Shown in pieces: positions 12,398-24,744 of a stretch of 64,000 bases of DNA. The DNA is from Eucalyptus grandis. Lineage: Eukaryota > Streptophyta > Magnoliopsida > Myrtales > Myrtaceae. Location: assembly GCF_016545825.1 (NCBI RefSeq), contig NC_052619.1, positions 50,981,090 through 51,045,089 of the forward strand, in the 5' to 3' direction. A program made the translations under genes and the position numbers. The notes beneath the pieces were generated by a model, which saw only the letters and a list, made by a program, of their open reading frames with translations, did not search any database and was not told the origin of the DNA. The stretch's first letter is position 1. Every line of letters starts with the position of its first letter.

Positions 12398-13301
12398 TGT
12401 GAAAGCTAGTACGAGCACCTAGATGGAGTGAATAGGTGCAAAAACAAATTTTCCGAGAGAGAAATGTGCAATTCTAATCAACAATAGGTTATGAAAAGGA
12501 AATTAGACTCTTGTAAACAAATTGAGTTACGATCAAAGTAAGAGCGTAGGGAAGAGAATATGAACACATGGTCTATAGTGGTTCGGTTAATCCAAGCCTA
12601 CGTCACTCTTACACGCCGAGTCCACCGGTGGATTTCACTATGAATCAAAATAGTTGTTACGGATAATTTCTTCCAATTCCACGTGTAGACTCTGCTACAC
12701 TTCCTCAAGGTCTCACAAAAATATTAACTCTCTTTTGAGTACAGATTTTGCTCAACAAATGAATTGACTAAAAACAAGGAGCTTCGGACTTTGGAATTCT
12801 TCTATTGTGCACACACTCGAACAACTGGATCGTCTTCCTTATATACTCCTCCATGCCATCACACTCGTTGGTACTTACCAAAGGAGTTATTCTAATCTAC
12901 CCGTTGGACAGAATCAATTAAGAGATTTCGAGTTGTTTAAGGAATATGATGATAGCCCACCAATCTTGCTCGCCCATACAATCGGGATCTAGGTTTCCAT
13001 AAGTAGAACCTTCGTATACTATGCCAATCAACGGATCTAAAATCCTGAATCAATCTCAATTTGAATAATGGATTCCGACATGCTAGATCCATCCAAGAGA
13101 TGTTTTATTCGATAGAATCAAATCCTTAACAAAATACTCGGTTATGGATAAGCTTACGATGGTAAGGCGCAATGAGAATAGACTTTAGTCTTGAGTCTGC
13201 AGCGGTCAGGTCTTCGGACTTTGATGGAAGAGTGCAAGTCTTTAGACTAGGCGATGGAAGCGTTTTGTGCTTCAAAACACTCAAGGAAGTTTTCTCCAAC
13301 A
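12398..13301 (-). repeat. 3' LTR of the Copia element
   Basis: 904 bp, starting TGTGAAAGCTAGTACGAGC and ending TTTTCTCCAACA on the plus strand. It aligns end to end with 21012-21946 by eye, with many substitutions and small indels (31 bp length difference), so the insertion is not recent. Confidence 0.92.
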
Positions 13302-16150
13302 ATCTCATTTTTTATGGTGACAAAAACTTTCTATGATTTGGATAACTTTGATCTACAAGACAATACTCAAGCAAACATGGATATCTTACAAAAGATAATT
13401 GGCTTAGTAAAGATAACATTAAAATCTGCATCCACAGAAAGTAGGTTAGTCCTGTAAATGAGCAACTATCTTTGCCATGAAATACCAATAGTGCTTAAGA
13501 TAAACAATCAAACAATCCAAATCCAAATCCAGTCACGGCCAAACAACCAAACACAAGAAGTAAAGTCAATCAAACACAAAAGTCAAGAGTTTAAATCTCA
13601 AAGTTTAAATCTCAAATCTACATATCTCTCCCCCTTTCTATCAGCATTAAAAGGTAGAGATGAAAAGAGAATGGAATTAGGATTGCTTTGGAATACGAAC
13701 AAGCTAGAAATCTCCCATTGGTGGACAATCCTTTCATTTTCAAATCCTCCTTCGGTTGAGCCACATCTTCTCCCTTGGCATTTGCTTTAACTTGATGAGC
13801 AAGGGCATGGATTTGATCATGCAACGAAGCTGAGAAGAGGCTTGCTCTCACATTTGCAAGTTCTTAACTAGCATCCCGAGCATAAATTTGGCCTCGCATC
13901 TCCAAGAGAACATCAAACACTCTGCGAAATTATGCTGAATTATTAGTCGAGTACTAGCCACGCACGATCGGATGGTGTATTGGCGGATGATGGCAAGTTA
14001 GCACGATCACGCGGATGGGCGTGAAACCTCCTTGGCCTTCATGGAAATTAAAGACATAGATATCTTACGGATCTCTTTGATAAGCTTGTTTACTCCTTCA
14101 TGGTAGCAGCGAGAGCGTACCTCTTTGCCTCTCAGCGTGTCTCCCGTTTCAATGTGTGGGCAATGAGAAGTACTCTTCATGCTCTGCTTCTTCTTGTTCA
14201 CCCTCTGCCTCTTCTTCTTCTTTCTGATCACTCCTCTCTGCTTCTTTCTCCACCAGTTCTCTCTCTCTCTAGTCCTCTGTTCGATCTCCTCCTTGTCTTG
14301 ACTGCATCTCTCCTCGCCTCAGAACACAGCGACTTAAGTTCTTGGTGCAAGGCGAAATTGTGATATCGCCACTCATCCTCTTGCGTCCCTCCAAGATGAG
14401 TGCTCTTCTTTCTTGGATGGAGCAACCATGGGCTCCTTCCCTTTCCGTTTTGCAGTCGAAGAGACTTAGTGAGTCTTATTTGATTTAACCTTGAATTGCT
14501 CCAAAGTCTTGTTAAGTTCCTTTAGACGCATTTTAGAGACCATTTTCAGTCCACTACCATTTGATGCATGTTCGAACACAAAAGAATCTGGGAGGCTGAA
14601 TGTTCAAGTGTACGAATAACTTAGTGACAGTGTTGAGTAAGGAAGTTGGCATTTGTCCTTCACCATGCGTTACATTGCATGTGGAACATAATAGTGTGTG
14701 GAAGAGAGAACTTCTTGCCGGCATTAATAGTATACATCAGCTTTGCCTTTGAGTTTGAAACATCGGTCTTGAAGTTGATTTGGAGTGCAGTGACAGTTGA
14801 GCACCTATCTTGTGAAGCAAAATATTTAAGCATCCATCCTCAAATATGAAATCTTTCATTCCGTCGTTCTATCCCCGAACAAAAGCTCTATCGTCGCACG
14901 ACCAATAGACACAACGATAGGTTGATATTTCCCTCTTTCAGCCCCAATTACATCAGCAATGTATCCCATGTCAACCACATAGTCTGATCTCGACTCTTTG
15001 AAAGAGAATATACTCACATCCAAGAAATTGAGATCGAATAGAAGTGGCGTGAGTTCAGCATGAGCCTTGTCGTTTGAAACAAAACCGTTTGAGTTAAAAA
15101 GAAGATTGAATTTCTCTTGCGAGATTAACATTCAGAGAATCGAGAAAATTAAAGTCCACACTTCTAGGTTAATCACTCCACGCTTTAGCAACTTAGAGTA
15201 CGATTACTTGTGTTCCTCAGTGAAACAAATCTTGTCCTTTTGCTTCGGATTTTCGCGCAACACCCATTCTAGGTTTTAAGTATTTGTACATCCTATCATC
15301 TTCATTCCCATTAGGTTGACTCGGCCCTCCAACACGTGGACCGCTTGGGATATTTGCCAATGTTTCTTCGTATTACCATGAGGCCCAATTTCCCAATCGT
15401 TAGTTGTGCGTAAAAAGTAGGTTTCATTTCGATACCCTTTGTTTTTTCAAAATTCATCGATATAGTTCAAAGGAGTACCACCCCTCTTCAAAGCACGGTA
15501 AAGCTTAAAAGTAAAAGCGGGCTTTTGAGTTCTGGATTAGATTGCATCTTGATGATTTCTTCCTCTTCTCAATGTTCAATATTAAGGAGTCTAGATGGAG
15601 GAGATGGAATGGCTAAGAATGTTGTGGGCTCTGTGCTTGTCTAGGAGATTCTTCTTCCTCGATGAGATCAAAAATGCGTAGGTCTCTCACGCATTTGACG
15701 TAGTCCCACATTCGCGATCCTCGAAGACTTTCTTTGAGAGATGACATCTTTCATAGTCTTGAGATTCCAAGCATTTCGCATAAAGTGAAAACTTTTCAGA
15801 TTAAACAAGAGGAAGAAAGCAGTGGTAGATCGTGTTCTCTTAGGGTTTTTGTGAGTAAAACGAAGAAAAAAGAACCAACAGTATATAAAGCAGTCAAAAA
15901 ATGAGGCATGCGGGCGTCATAAAAGGAAATATAAATGCATTTAAAAATAACTGCCTTTTCAAAAATTGGATAATTATTATTTCAAAAATAACTTCTTTTG
16001 AAAAGGAAAGATTGCAATAATCATAAAAGGCGGGAAATAACATCAATCAATTACGAGATAGATGATGCATACATTTTCGAGATTTGATCAGAGATAAATT
16101 TCTAAAATAGAAATAACTTACAGTCATGAATCTTGATAAATTAAATTACA
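13302..16150 (-). pseudogene. Extra 3' region of the Copia element (possible relic of third ORF)
   Basis: This region lies between RNase H and the 3' LTR. Sireviruses often carry an additional, sometimes envelope-like, ORF and repeated polypurine motifs here. The complement of tctccccctttctatc (13624-13639) gives an AAAGGGGGAGA purine motif of that kind. Minus-strand open pieces occur at 13618-13851, 14007-14231 and 14856-15131, the last reading …KFNLLFNSNGFVSNDKAH. No transmembrane segments or recognised domain are visible, so an envelope role is not claimed. All pieces are interrupted. Confidence 0.5.
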
Positions 16151-16199
16151 GTGTCTTTGAGACTCAGGCCTTAGTGCGAACTTTCTCGAGACTTTAAGA

Positions 16200-19100
16200 T
16201 ATTGAGTCTAGAAGGAATAACTTCAAATTGATTTTTCTCAAAGGCTTTGTAAATATGTCAAACGATTGACTCTTTGAATCAATAGAATTGAATCAGAAAC
16301 TTCTCCATTTTGAACATGATCTCCTAATAAAATGATGTCGAATCTCTATATATTTTGCTCTTGAGTGAAGAATCGGATTCTTGGTGAGATTGATTGGTAG
16401 TGTTGTCACATTTGATCTCGGTGTATGAATCTTCAATTCCAAAGTCTCTTAGCTGTTTGTTTTATCCACAAAATTTGTGAACAACAACTTCCAAGAGCTA
16501 CATACTCATGCATACGCCGTAGAAAGGGCTACGGTACTTTAGCTCCTTGAAAACCAAGACAGCATCACCATTGCAAGTAGTTAGCAGTGCAGAGTCTTTC
16601 TTTTTCTATCAACTCTGCATCCGTACTAGGTCTGCGTCACTAAGTATCCAAGAAGGTGAAGTCTCATTCTTTTGGATACCGGAGACCTAAATTTGAAGTT
16701 GAGGCAATGTATTTGATAATACGTTTTGCAGCATAGATAAGATTCTTTGGGGTGATTGAATTTCTAGCACAATTATAAACACTAAGCGAGTATCGGGTCT
16801 AGAAGCGGTAAGATAAAAGTGACCACCAATGATACTCCTGTATAGCTTCTAGTCAACTTTCTTTCCTCCTTCATCTTTGTCCCTTCAAGAGCTTGACATT
16901 GGTATATCGATCTTTTGCAATTCTCCAATCCAAACTTTGACAAGTTCTTTATATATTTTCTTGATGAATAAAGGTTTCCTCATTCGGTTGTTTCACTTGA
17001 AGCGAGAAGAAGGTTAGTTCACCCATTATGCTCATTTCAAATTCATCCGCATAGACTTAGAGAATTTCTTACCTGATTTTTATTAGAATCCAAAAATAAT
17101 ATCATCAACATAAATTTGAACAAGTAAAAAGCTTTTTGCTTTCTCTTTTTGATAAATAGTGTAGTATCTACTTTACCTTTGACAAAGCCATTTTGAATTA
17201 AAACTTACTTAGTACGTAGTACTAAGCTCGAGGTGCTTGCTTTAAACCATATAGAGGCATTTTTCAGTCGAATATAGAGTCTAGTTTCCTTGGGTCTTCA
17301 AAACTAGGTGGTTGTTCCACATAGACTTCCTCTTGGATAAATCCATTTTAGGAAAGTACTTTTGATGTCCATTTGGAATAACCTAAAATTCTTATGACAA
17401 GCAAATGCAAGTAATAATCTAATTGCTTCTAACCTACTGCGGCACGTAAGTCTCATCATAGTCTATCCATTTTTCTTGTGTATATCCTTTGGCCCACGAG
17501 TCTTGCTTTGTTTCTCACGACTTTTCCTTTCTCGTTTATCTTGTTTACGAAAACCCATTTAGCTCCAAAGATAGATTTACCTTTCGGTTTAAAGGGGTCA
17601 ATTCCCATACATCATTGATCTTGAATTGCACGAGTTCTTCTTGCATAACTTCAATCCAGCTTTCATCGATTAAAGCTTCTTCTATGCTTTTGTGTTCTAT
17701 TTGAAATAAAGTCACGGCACTAGACTCTTCACGCTTTTTTGGATCTTGTGTGAATTCCTTCATTAATATCACAAATAATGAGATCTTTGGGATATTTGGA
17801 CTTATGCTTCATTGCTAGTTGATTTGTGGTGTTAATCATTTTCTCATTTGAATTTTCGATGATCATTTGTTGATAGTCTTAAAGTACGGCATACGGAGAT
17901 TTAGACTTTGTAAGTCTGGAGCGGGTTGATTCTTCAAGTTGAGTGGAATCAATTGATTTTGCATAAAGTCTTGAAATTTGACATTCATCGATTCCTCTAA
18001 AGATTGAATCTTTTTGTTGTATACTCATAAGCTTTGCTTGTGATAGAATATCCAAGGAAAATACCTTCATCACATTTTTTTCTTAAACTTACCAACTCGA
18101 TCATTTGCATTTTCAATATAAAACATTTACATCCAAACACATGAAAATACGAAATAATTGGCTTTTTTTTTCCTTTAAATAACTCATAGGGAGTTTTCTC
18201 GAATATGCCTTAAGAAAACTCTATTAATAATATAGCCTTTTGTAGAAACGCCGGCACAAAAGCGAAGAAGAGATGTTACTTTCAATTAAAAGAATTCTAG
18301 CCATTTCCTGCAGTGATCTATTCTTTCTTTCCACGATTCCATTTTGCTCACGGAGTATATGGTGAAGAGAACACATGCTGAAAACCAGATTCATCACAGA
18401 ATTTTGTAAAGTCTAGATTTTCAAATTCACCTATGGTCTGTCCGTATACTTGAAATAACATACACTTTCTCATTTTGAACCTTTTAAAACTTTATAAAAT
18501 AAGAAAAAGATTTCAGACTTACTTGCCGGAAATATATCAAGTGAATCGTGAATAATCATCCTCAATTACTAGGCGTATTTCTTACCTCCAATGCTATGAG
18601 TTACGGTTGGTCCAAAGAGATCTATATGCAAGAGTTGTAGCACATGATTAGTGGATACTTGATTTATTGGTTTGAATGAGTTTCTTACCTATTTTCCCAA
18701 CACACATGGTGTGCATAGGTTAGACTTTTGGTATGTCGGTTTGGGTAGTCCACGAATAAGCTTCTTTGCTGAGATTTTGGCTATTTGCTTCATGTTGATG
18801 TGTCCAAGTTTTACTGTGCCATAAGTTTGCTTCCTCTTGAATTGAGATTAGACATTGGGTTTCATCTGGTTTGATATCCAAGAGGTAGATATTCCCATGT
18901 CTTCGACCGGTGAAAGACTAAGTCGAGTCTTCTTGGTTCCCGAACATATTCCTTCTTGAAAGTTGATTTTGAAACCGGTGTTGCACGGTTGGTGATACTC
19001 GGTAAATTGTAGTTGAGTCATTCTACTAAGGAAACATTACGATCATGAGGCTTCCAATCTTTACGATTCCATATCCCACAATTCTTCATTTGCTATTTCC

Positions 19101-19230
19101 TCCAAAAGAAACTTTTCCACCATTAACTTGTACAAGTTTTATGAAGCAATTTGAGTCTCATGTCATATGTCTTGAGCATCCATTGTCCAAGTACCATTTA
19201 ATCTTTTTCTTGATAGTGACTTGCATTTAG
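16200..19230 (-). pseudogene. Copia pol: protease, integrase, RT, RNase H (broken)
   Basis: Reading leftwards on the minus strand. A protease-site segment near 19145-19205 gives KWYLDNGCSRHMT, where the catalytic Asp-Ser-Gly has become Asp-Asn-Gly, followed by a stop. The GAG-pre-integrase/integrase start lies near 18590-18740 (CTPCVLGK, then LLHIDLFGPT). Reverse transcriptase has SIEEALIDESWIEVMQEEL near 17590-17690 and the YVDDIIFG active-site segment near 17090-17115. RNase H has the GYSDADL motif near 16625-16660, reached only after a frame change. Frameshifts and stops occur throughout. These enzymes would cut the polyprotein, integrate cDNA and copy RNA, but none is intact. Confidence 0.88.
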
Positions 19231-19259
19231 AAAAGAGACTCAAGCTTTCTTTGGTACCC

Positions 19260-20940
19260 ATATTTTCTTGGGTCCATTGGTGTTAGTATAATATACGGTT
19301 TTTGCCCATACCTTCTTAACAGGTTTCCAAACCATAGGACATTCTTTCTCAAAATGATCTGAGCTATTGCACTTAGAACATTTAAGAGCACTGCGGCCTA
19401 CAGGTTTTACAAAAACTTTTTGGAAATGATTTTTGTAAGAATCTCTTATAGGTCTTTACTTAATTCTTTCCTTTACTTTAGGAAAATCAATTAGAGGAAT
19501 GGTTTCACGGAGTCATTCCTAATCTAATTTGTTGAAATAAGGTCTTTGTCTTTGAAAGAATTTTTCAAGTTTCTCGATCCTAGAAAATCTTTTAGAAATA
19601 CTTGAGATATCATTTTTCAAGAATGCATTTTCTTTTGAAAGATTGTTTGCATTTTCTTTCAAAGTAGTAACACTTTTGTCTAAACTTTGACCTTCTCTTT
19701 CCAAACATTTTCCTTATTGCTGATTGGTCAGAATTTTCCCTTTTAAGTTCGAAAATCCTTTTGAGAGAGGTTTTGAGACTAAGACACAATTCATCAATGT
19801 ATCTAGAGACTTTAGTAAGGATTTTTGAATTGCTTACCTCGATTTCACTGTCTGAGTCTGAGTCTGAGTCTGTCTCAGAGTCTGAATCTGAGTCTGATTG
19901 TGCCATGAGACAAATATTGGCATAATCATCATCACTTTCCTCACATTCGGTATCACTCCAAGTTTATACTTTAAGTACATTTCGATATTTCTCAGCTTTT
20001 CATTTCTTTCTCTTGAAGGGGACGATTGGAGTCTCGATGTGTCCATTTTCTTGTATTCAAAGCGGACTACATCTTTATTGGATTCATCATCCTCAGGCGA
20101 TTTATTTTGGGCTTTTGAAAATTTTGTTTCTTTGGATTGAATCTTCTCCCTTTCTATTTAGTTTCCTGAACCTTCTTATCATGAGAGCAAGCTCTTCATC
20201 ATCCATATCGTCTTTAGAATCTATGACATCAGAATCATCATTAGATTTTAATGCAATAGATTTCTTACCTTTAGGATCTTCATCTTCGTTGAATTGCTCT
20301 ACTTCATAAGACTGAAGAGTCCCAACCAATTCGTCAACAGAGAGTGGTATGATTCTTTGTGTCTCCCTTATTGAGGTCTTTATGTGATTCCAATCCTTGG
20401 GCAGTCCACGCTTTGATAGCTTGTTTTACCTTCATGGGTCGAGAAATTGGTTGACCTTAATATTCAAGACCATTCACGATTTCTGTAAAGCGACTAAACA
20501 TGTCGGTGATAAATTCTCTGATTTCATTTTAAATGCTTCATATTGACCGAGCAGAATGTTGATTAGGTTTCTTTTACTCGATCGGTTCCTTCATAGGTGA
20601 TGTGTAATCTATCACAAACTTCTTTAGCTGTTTCACAAGAAGATATTACTTATATTCGATAAGAGATAGTGCACAATATAGAGAATACATTGCTTTTGCA
20701 TCAAGAGCTTGTTTATTGGTTATCTCTTCTTGAGTCATTTCAATGGACTCAACGTTTCTTTTCCTCTTTACGAGATCGTGCGGCTTTAGGAATAATTCAT
20801 TTGTCTACCACATCATATTTCGGAGGATCCTTTGATTTTAGGAACGCCTTCATTTTGTTTTTCCATATGTTGTATTCATTTCCATCAAAATAAAGCGGTT
20901 TGGTATTGCTTTGCCCTTCAACTAGACCCGGAGCTAACAT
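19260..20940 (-). pseudogene. Copia gag with Ser-Asp repeats and zinc knuckle (broken)
   Basis: Nucleocapsid/capsid region. It contains a CCHC knuckle near 19340-19400, CSKCNSSDHFEKEC (C-X2-C-X4-H-X4-C), immediately followed by KPVKKVWAKTVYY and GPKKIWVPK, a Sirevirus-type signature. Upstream in the protein is an acidic stretch EDEDPKGKKSIALKSNDDSD … DDEELALMIRRFRKLNRKG (20102-20329). A Ser-Asp run (SDSDSDSETDSDSDSDSE) is encoded by a gtctga-type repeat at 19848-19895. Minus-strand frames at 19519-19704, 19610-19906 and 19834-20046 overlap in different phases, showing frameshifts around that run. Confidence 0.85.
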
Positions 20941-20997
20941 ACTAGATATGGATCTTTAACTCTGAAGTAAAACACTTCAACTTAAGTGAGTATACAA

Positions 20998-21009
20998 GCT
21001 CTGATACCA
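20998..21009 (-). other. Primer-binding site (tRNA-iMet type)
   Basis: On the minus strand it reads TGGTATCAGAGC, the standard Copia primer site complementary to initiator tRNA-Met, two bases inside the 5' LTR. It fixes the element's orientation. Confidence 0.93.
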
Positions 21010-21011
21010 AT

Positions 21012-21946
21012 TGTGAAAGCTAGTATGAGCACCTAGAGGAGGTGAATAGGTGCAAAAACAAATTTTCTAGAGAGAAATGTGCAATTCTAATCAACAATAT
21101 ATTATGAAAAGGAAATTAGACTCTTGTAAACAAATTAAGTTACGATTAAAGTAAAAGAGCATAGGGAAGAGAATGGGAACACGGGGTTTATAGTGGTTTG
21201 GCTTAATCCAAGCCTACATCCACTATTCCGCACTAATGCCCCACCGGCCGGATTTCACTATGAATCAAAAGAGTTGTTACAAGAAAACTCTTCCTTGATT
21301 CCACAGTGTAGAGACTCTACTACACTTCCTCAAAGTCTCACAAAGATATTAACTCTCTTTTGAGTACAAGATTTCGCTCAACAAATGAATTGACTAAGAA
21401 CAAGGAGCTTCAGACTTTGGAATTCTTCTATCGCGCACATACTCGAACAACTAGATCGTCTTCCTTATATACTCCTTCATGCCATCACACTCGTTGGCAC
21501 TTACCAAAAGAGTTCTTCCAATCTACCCGTTGGACAGAATCAATTAGGGAGATTTCGAGTTGTTTAAGGAATATGACGATAGCCCACCAATCATGCTCGC
21601 TCATACAATCAGGATCTAGGTTTTCATAAGTAGAACCTTCCAAGTATATTATGCCAATCAACGGATCCAAGATCCCTGAATCAATCTCAATTTGAATAAT
21701 GGATTCCGACATGCTAAATCCAGCCAAGAGATCTTCTTCAGTCGATAGAATCAAATCCTTAACGAAATACTCAGTTTTGGATAAGCCTTCTTCGACAATT
21801 TAGAAACCGTTAATAAGGATAGACTTTGAGTCATGAGTTTGGCGGTCCGAGGTCTTCGGACTTTGATGGAAGAGTTTGCAAGTCTTCGACTAGGCCGATG
21901 GAAACGTTTTGTCAACTTCAAAACACTCAATGAAGTTTTCTCAACA
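21012..21946 (-). repeat. 5' LTR of the Copia element
   Basis: 935 bp, partner of 12398-13301, bounded by TG…CA. It is followed by the target duplication CTAAG at 21947-21951. Confidence 0.92.
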
Positions 21947-21951
21947 CTAAG

Positions 21952-22510
21952 TTTTTACTAAAACCATCTTTCAATTGCCTACGTCCCAATTTCTCTCCAC
22001 CAAATCCCATTTCGTCTTCACCCAAATTTGGAAGACCATTGACCCTTGCTAGCGATGGTCCTCTTCGGACTTGGGCAAGGGTCGCAACCTCCATGACCAC
22101 CATTGAGGCCCGGCAACCCCCGCCAACCCTTTTTGATGATAGTGGGATAGTGTTGTTGACGCACAAGTCAGGGCACAGGTAGGCCCTCACGTTTTTATTT
22201 TTTTTCTTTTATCAAATTTCAGGTTTTTTTTTTTATTTCATTATAATGCAAAATGGACCAAAACATAGGAGTATCAACATCAATGACTCCTTTCTTCAAA
22301 AATTATTTAAAAAATGCCACATTGGCACTACGTTCTAACAAATAAATAAGTCATGTTGATATTTTTTGATAACCAAATGATAAGGGGTTTACAGAAGGAT
22401 ATGATTGCATCAATTAAATAGTTTGATGACTTAATTACATTTTTTGAAAGTTTTAAGACTAAATTGTACTTTCATGTCGAGATTTAGGACTTTTGAAGTA
22501 CTTATCTCAA
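21952..22510. mobile_element. Truncated family-1 element (core plus right end)
   Basis: A GC-rich core segment (about 22010-22190) with cttgggcaagggtcgc and accaccattgaggcc themes is followed by a T/A-rich stretch and a right-end-like part (…aagttttaagactaaattgtacttt…). No left end is visible. The Copia element sits directly beside it, but the perfect 5-bp duplication means that insertion alone did not delete the missing half. Confidence 0.4.
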
Positions 22511-22710
22511 AAATGTTTCATTTGTCATGTTGGCCACTCTATCAAACAATAGCCAAGGCGGAACCAATAGAGGACACCCCCCCAAAGAAAAAAAGAGTGC
22601 TTCCTTGGTAGTTCTATCGATGATGTTTTCCTCTTGGATTTTGTTAGCATAACAGTCTTTAGATTAATGTGAGTGTAACAGTTTATTGTGAGCCATAATG
22701 AGTGCACCTC

Positions 22711-22712
<2 letters not shown>

Positions 22713-22741
<29 letters not shown>
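22713..22741. repeat. (AT)n microsatellite
   Basis: An uninterrupted run of about 14 AT units just before the next family-1 element. Confidence 0.95.
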
Positions 22742-22744
<3 letters not shown>

Positions 22745-22774
22745 TGGGGTCTAAAACAAACTGTTATTCTCATG

Positions 22775-23540
22775 GGGAATTACCAAAAAAGTAAAGAACT
22801 TATATTCAATCCTAAATTTTTTATTTTGGTTAATTCAGTCCCAAACTTATTCAGTCTATCCGATCGATTTTAGCTGGCCAAAGTCTTGATGAGTACACCA
22901 ATTGACCTTTTTTGAATTTTTAAAATTTTTCTTTCCTTTTTCCTTTTCTTCCTCCACAGTGGCTGGCAAAGCACGGGGCCATGGGCAAAGATAGCCTTGC
23001 CCATGGCTAGGGGTGAGTATGTTGGACCGCCCAAACTAGGAACCTCTTGGACCGGCCGGTTTGGTTTAGTTCCCGGAGGGATCAATGCCCGTTCTCGGGG
23101 GGAAATTGGACTGATGGACCAGATTGACTCTTTTTATTAATTTAATTTCTAAATAATAGTAATAAAACCTAAAAATAGTAACAACTTTTGTATTTTCTTA
23201 ATTTTTTATTTTCATTTTCTGCTAAGTGATCGGTTTCTGGTCCCAAAATTGGGAACCGGTCCTTGAAAACTAGACCGGACAAGGAACCAATCACTCCTAC
23301 GATGGTTAGTGAGGTTGCCTTCTCTCGCAGCCCCTAAGGCCATGGCAAGGTTGGCCTCGTCGGTGACCCTAGGCCTCGCCTAGATCTGGGGCGAGGCCGA
23401 GACCCTCGAGGCCATTATCGGGAAGAAAAGGAAAAGAAGGAAGAAAAGAAAAAGAATTAACAAAAAATTAAAAAATTAAAAAATTAGTAAAAATTATCCA
23501 CCTCGTCATCAGCTAGACGGCCAGATCAAGTTGACCAGAT
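22775..23540. mobile_element. Family-1 element, right end lost, with nested hAT-like MITE
   Basis: The left terminus ggggaattaccaaaaaagt and the following 'tcctaaattttt … ttcagtcccaaacttattcagtctatccgatcgatttt' match the element at 38197. A pyrimidine tract and GC-rich core (22960-23007 and 23300-23420) and a purine tract follow. The right inverted end is missing: after 23540 the sequence changes abruptly. The core is interrupted by a small hAT-like element at 23008-23299. Confidence 0.6.
23008..23299. mobile_element. hAT-like MITE nested in the GC-rich core
   Basis: It starts taggggtgagta and ends with a reversed taggagtgattgg. It is rich in paired ggaccgg/ccggtt themes (for example accggccggtttgg and gggaaccggtcc) like the larger element at 30485-31438. 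An 8-bp target duplication is not convincing. Confidence 0.5.
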
Positions 23541-23632
23541 GCTAGCCTTTGTGATGCAGGCCGGTATCCAAGAAACCATCTCATTGTCAAAATCTTGACA
23601 AGTAACCTCATTAGTGGTGAGGGTGATACAAT

Positions 23633-23965
23633 TTATCTTATAGTATCAAAAGTAACTTGAGCAGCAATATATGAAGGAATGTACCCAGAAAATTCAGTAT
23701 TATCATGTATCGCTTGCACCCAAATTGAATGACTTGATGTTCCTAACCTGTTCATAATTTCTGGTTAATATTCGTCTTCAACATCTGCCATGGCGGAGGA
23801 GTGGCCGACCTCGCCGAGATCTGATGGTTGGCCCATGGCCATCGAGCTTGCCAAGATCTCATTGAGCTCGTCTTTTTGGTCAGCCCATATCACAGTTGAG
23901 AGAATTTGGTCCTTCGTATACGACGAGCCTGAAACATTCGCTGCTTTCGATATTCGTTCTTGCAT
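23633..23965 (-). pseudogene. Protein-coding remnant of unknown family
   Basis: A 66-codon frame (MQERISKAANVSGSSYTKDQ … ADVEDEY) is followed after a single stop, still in frame, by EIMNRLGTSSHSIWVQAIHD and then FSGYIPSYIAAQVTFDTIR. The quality of the sequence on both sides of the stop suggests a real coding ancestor with a mutated or readthrough codon. I do not recognise the family. No splice sites were resolved. Confidence 0.35.
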
Positions 23966-24744
23966 TTCTGCTCTTTTCGCTCATTGATCACTATTTGCCT
24001 CGATCTTCACTCAATCCTGCAAAATGGGGAATAATCAAAGTCAAACAACGTAGCTTTACAAGCCGATGATCTCGTAATCCCATTAATTAAATTGGGATCA
24101 ACATCAAAATCAAATAAAACAATACCCAATTACGAATCAGGTAAACTAAACTCAATCACTAACAAAATGGCTCTCATGCGTCAAAAAGTCACTTGCTGCA
24201 AATAATCAAAGCTCTCCGCAATGCAGAGTTTGAGGGAAAAATTTTAGAATTTTGCTTCGACCAAACCGTTAATTCTTCGCCAAAAACAAAAAAAAACGTT
24301 ATTTCAAATTGACTCCTATCAAATCCTATGACTTTACAACGTCCTAATCCATGATTTCTATGAAATTCCCCAACCTACCAACTTAAAAATCGGACCTCGC
24401 ATGTCGATGAACTGCGCTTTCTCATCAAGCTTTCCAAAAGGAATGATTTCATGACTATTGGAGTAATTAAATGAGGGGAATGACAACCAAAGAAATATTA
24501 AAAATTTCACCCTCTTGTGTATGGCAATACGCTATAGAGGTAGGGCTTCTTAGGAGGGATAGCTTTGACCTGAGCGAAGGATGGAAGCGGTCAAAGATTA
24601 GACGAGAGAGCAAAACCATTGCTTCTCCGTTTGGTAAGAACCACCCCTACACACATTGTGGCAAAACAAGAAATTTTGGCAATCAACATGCAAGCTTCAC
24701 CCAAAACAAAGAAACAAACATAAAAACCTAGTGAAAAAAAATTG
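23966..24744. other. Unassigned flank with possible gag-like zinc-knuckle relic
   Basis: Mostly AT-rich DNA. The plus-strand frame 24471-24731 ends in a CxxCGK-type stretch (YTHCGKTRNFGNQHASF) that faintly recalls a retroelement zinc knuckle with substituted cysteines. A segment at 24570-24640 (agattagacgagagagc) reappears after the solo LTR at 28383-28460, so the two flanks share a repeat. Confidence 0.3.

Larger units (their letters stand above)
12398..21946 (-). mobile_element. Complete but inactive Ty1/Copia element (Sirevirus-like)
   Basis: A 9549-bp LTR retrotransposon in minus orientation. It has two TG…CA LTRs (12398-13301 and 21012-21946), a perfect 5-bp target duplication CTAAG (12393-12397 and 21947-21951), and a tRNA-iMet primer-binding site next to the right-hand (5') LTR. 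In transcript order it holds gag, a zinc knuckle, GPKKIWVP, protease, integrase, reverse transcriptase and RNase H, then a long extra 3' region. That order (protease-integrase-RT) defines Copia. The size, the GPKKIWVP motif, the acidic gag and the long 3' region with an AAAGGGGGAGA motif fit the Sirevirus lineage. Every coding part is broken, so it cannot move by itself. Confidence 0.93.

Noticed and set aside
13302..16150. Envelope gene in the Copia 3' region
   Set aside because: No signal peptide, transmembrane segments or known domain were visible in the broken frames. Only the location is suggestive.
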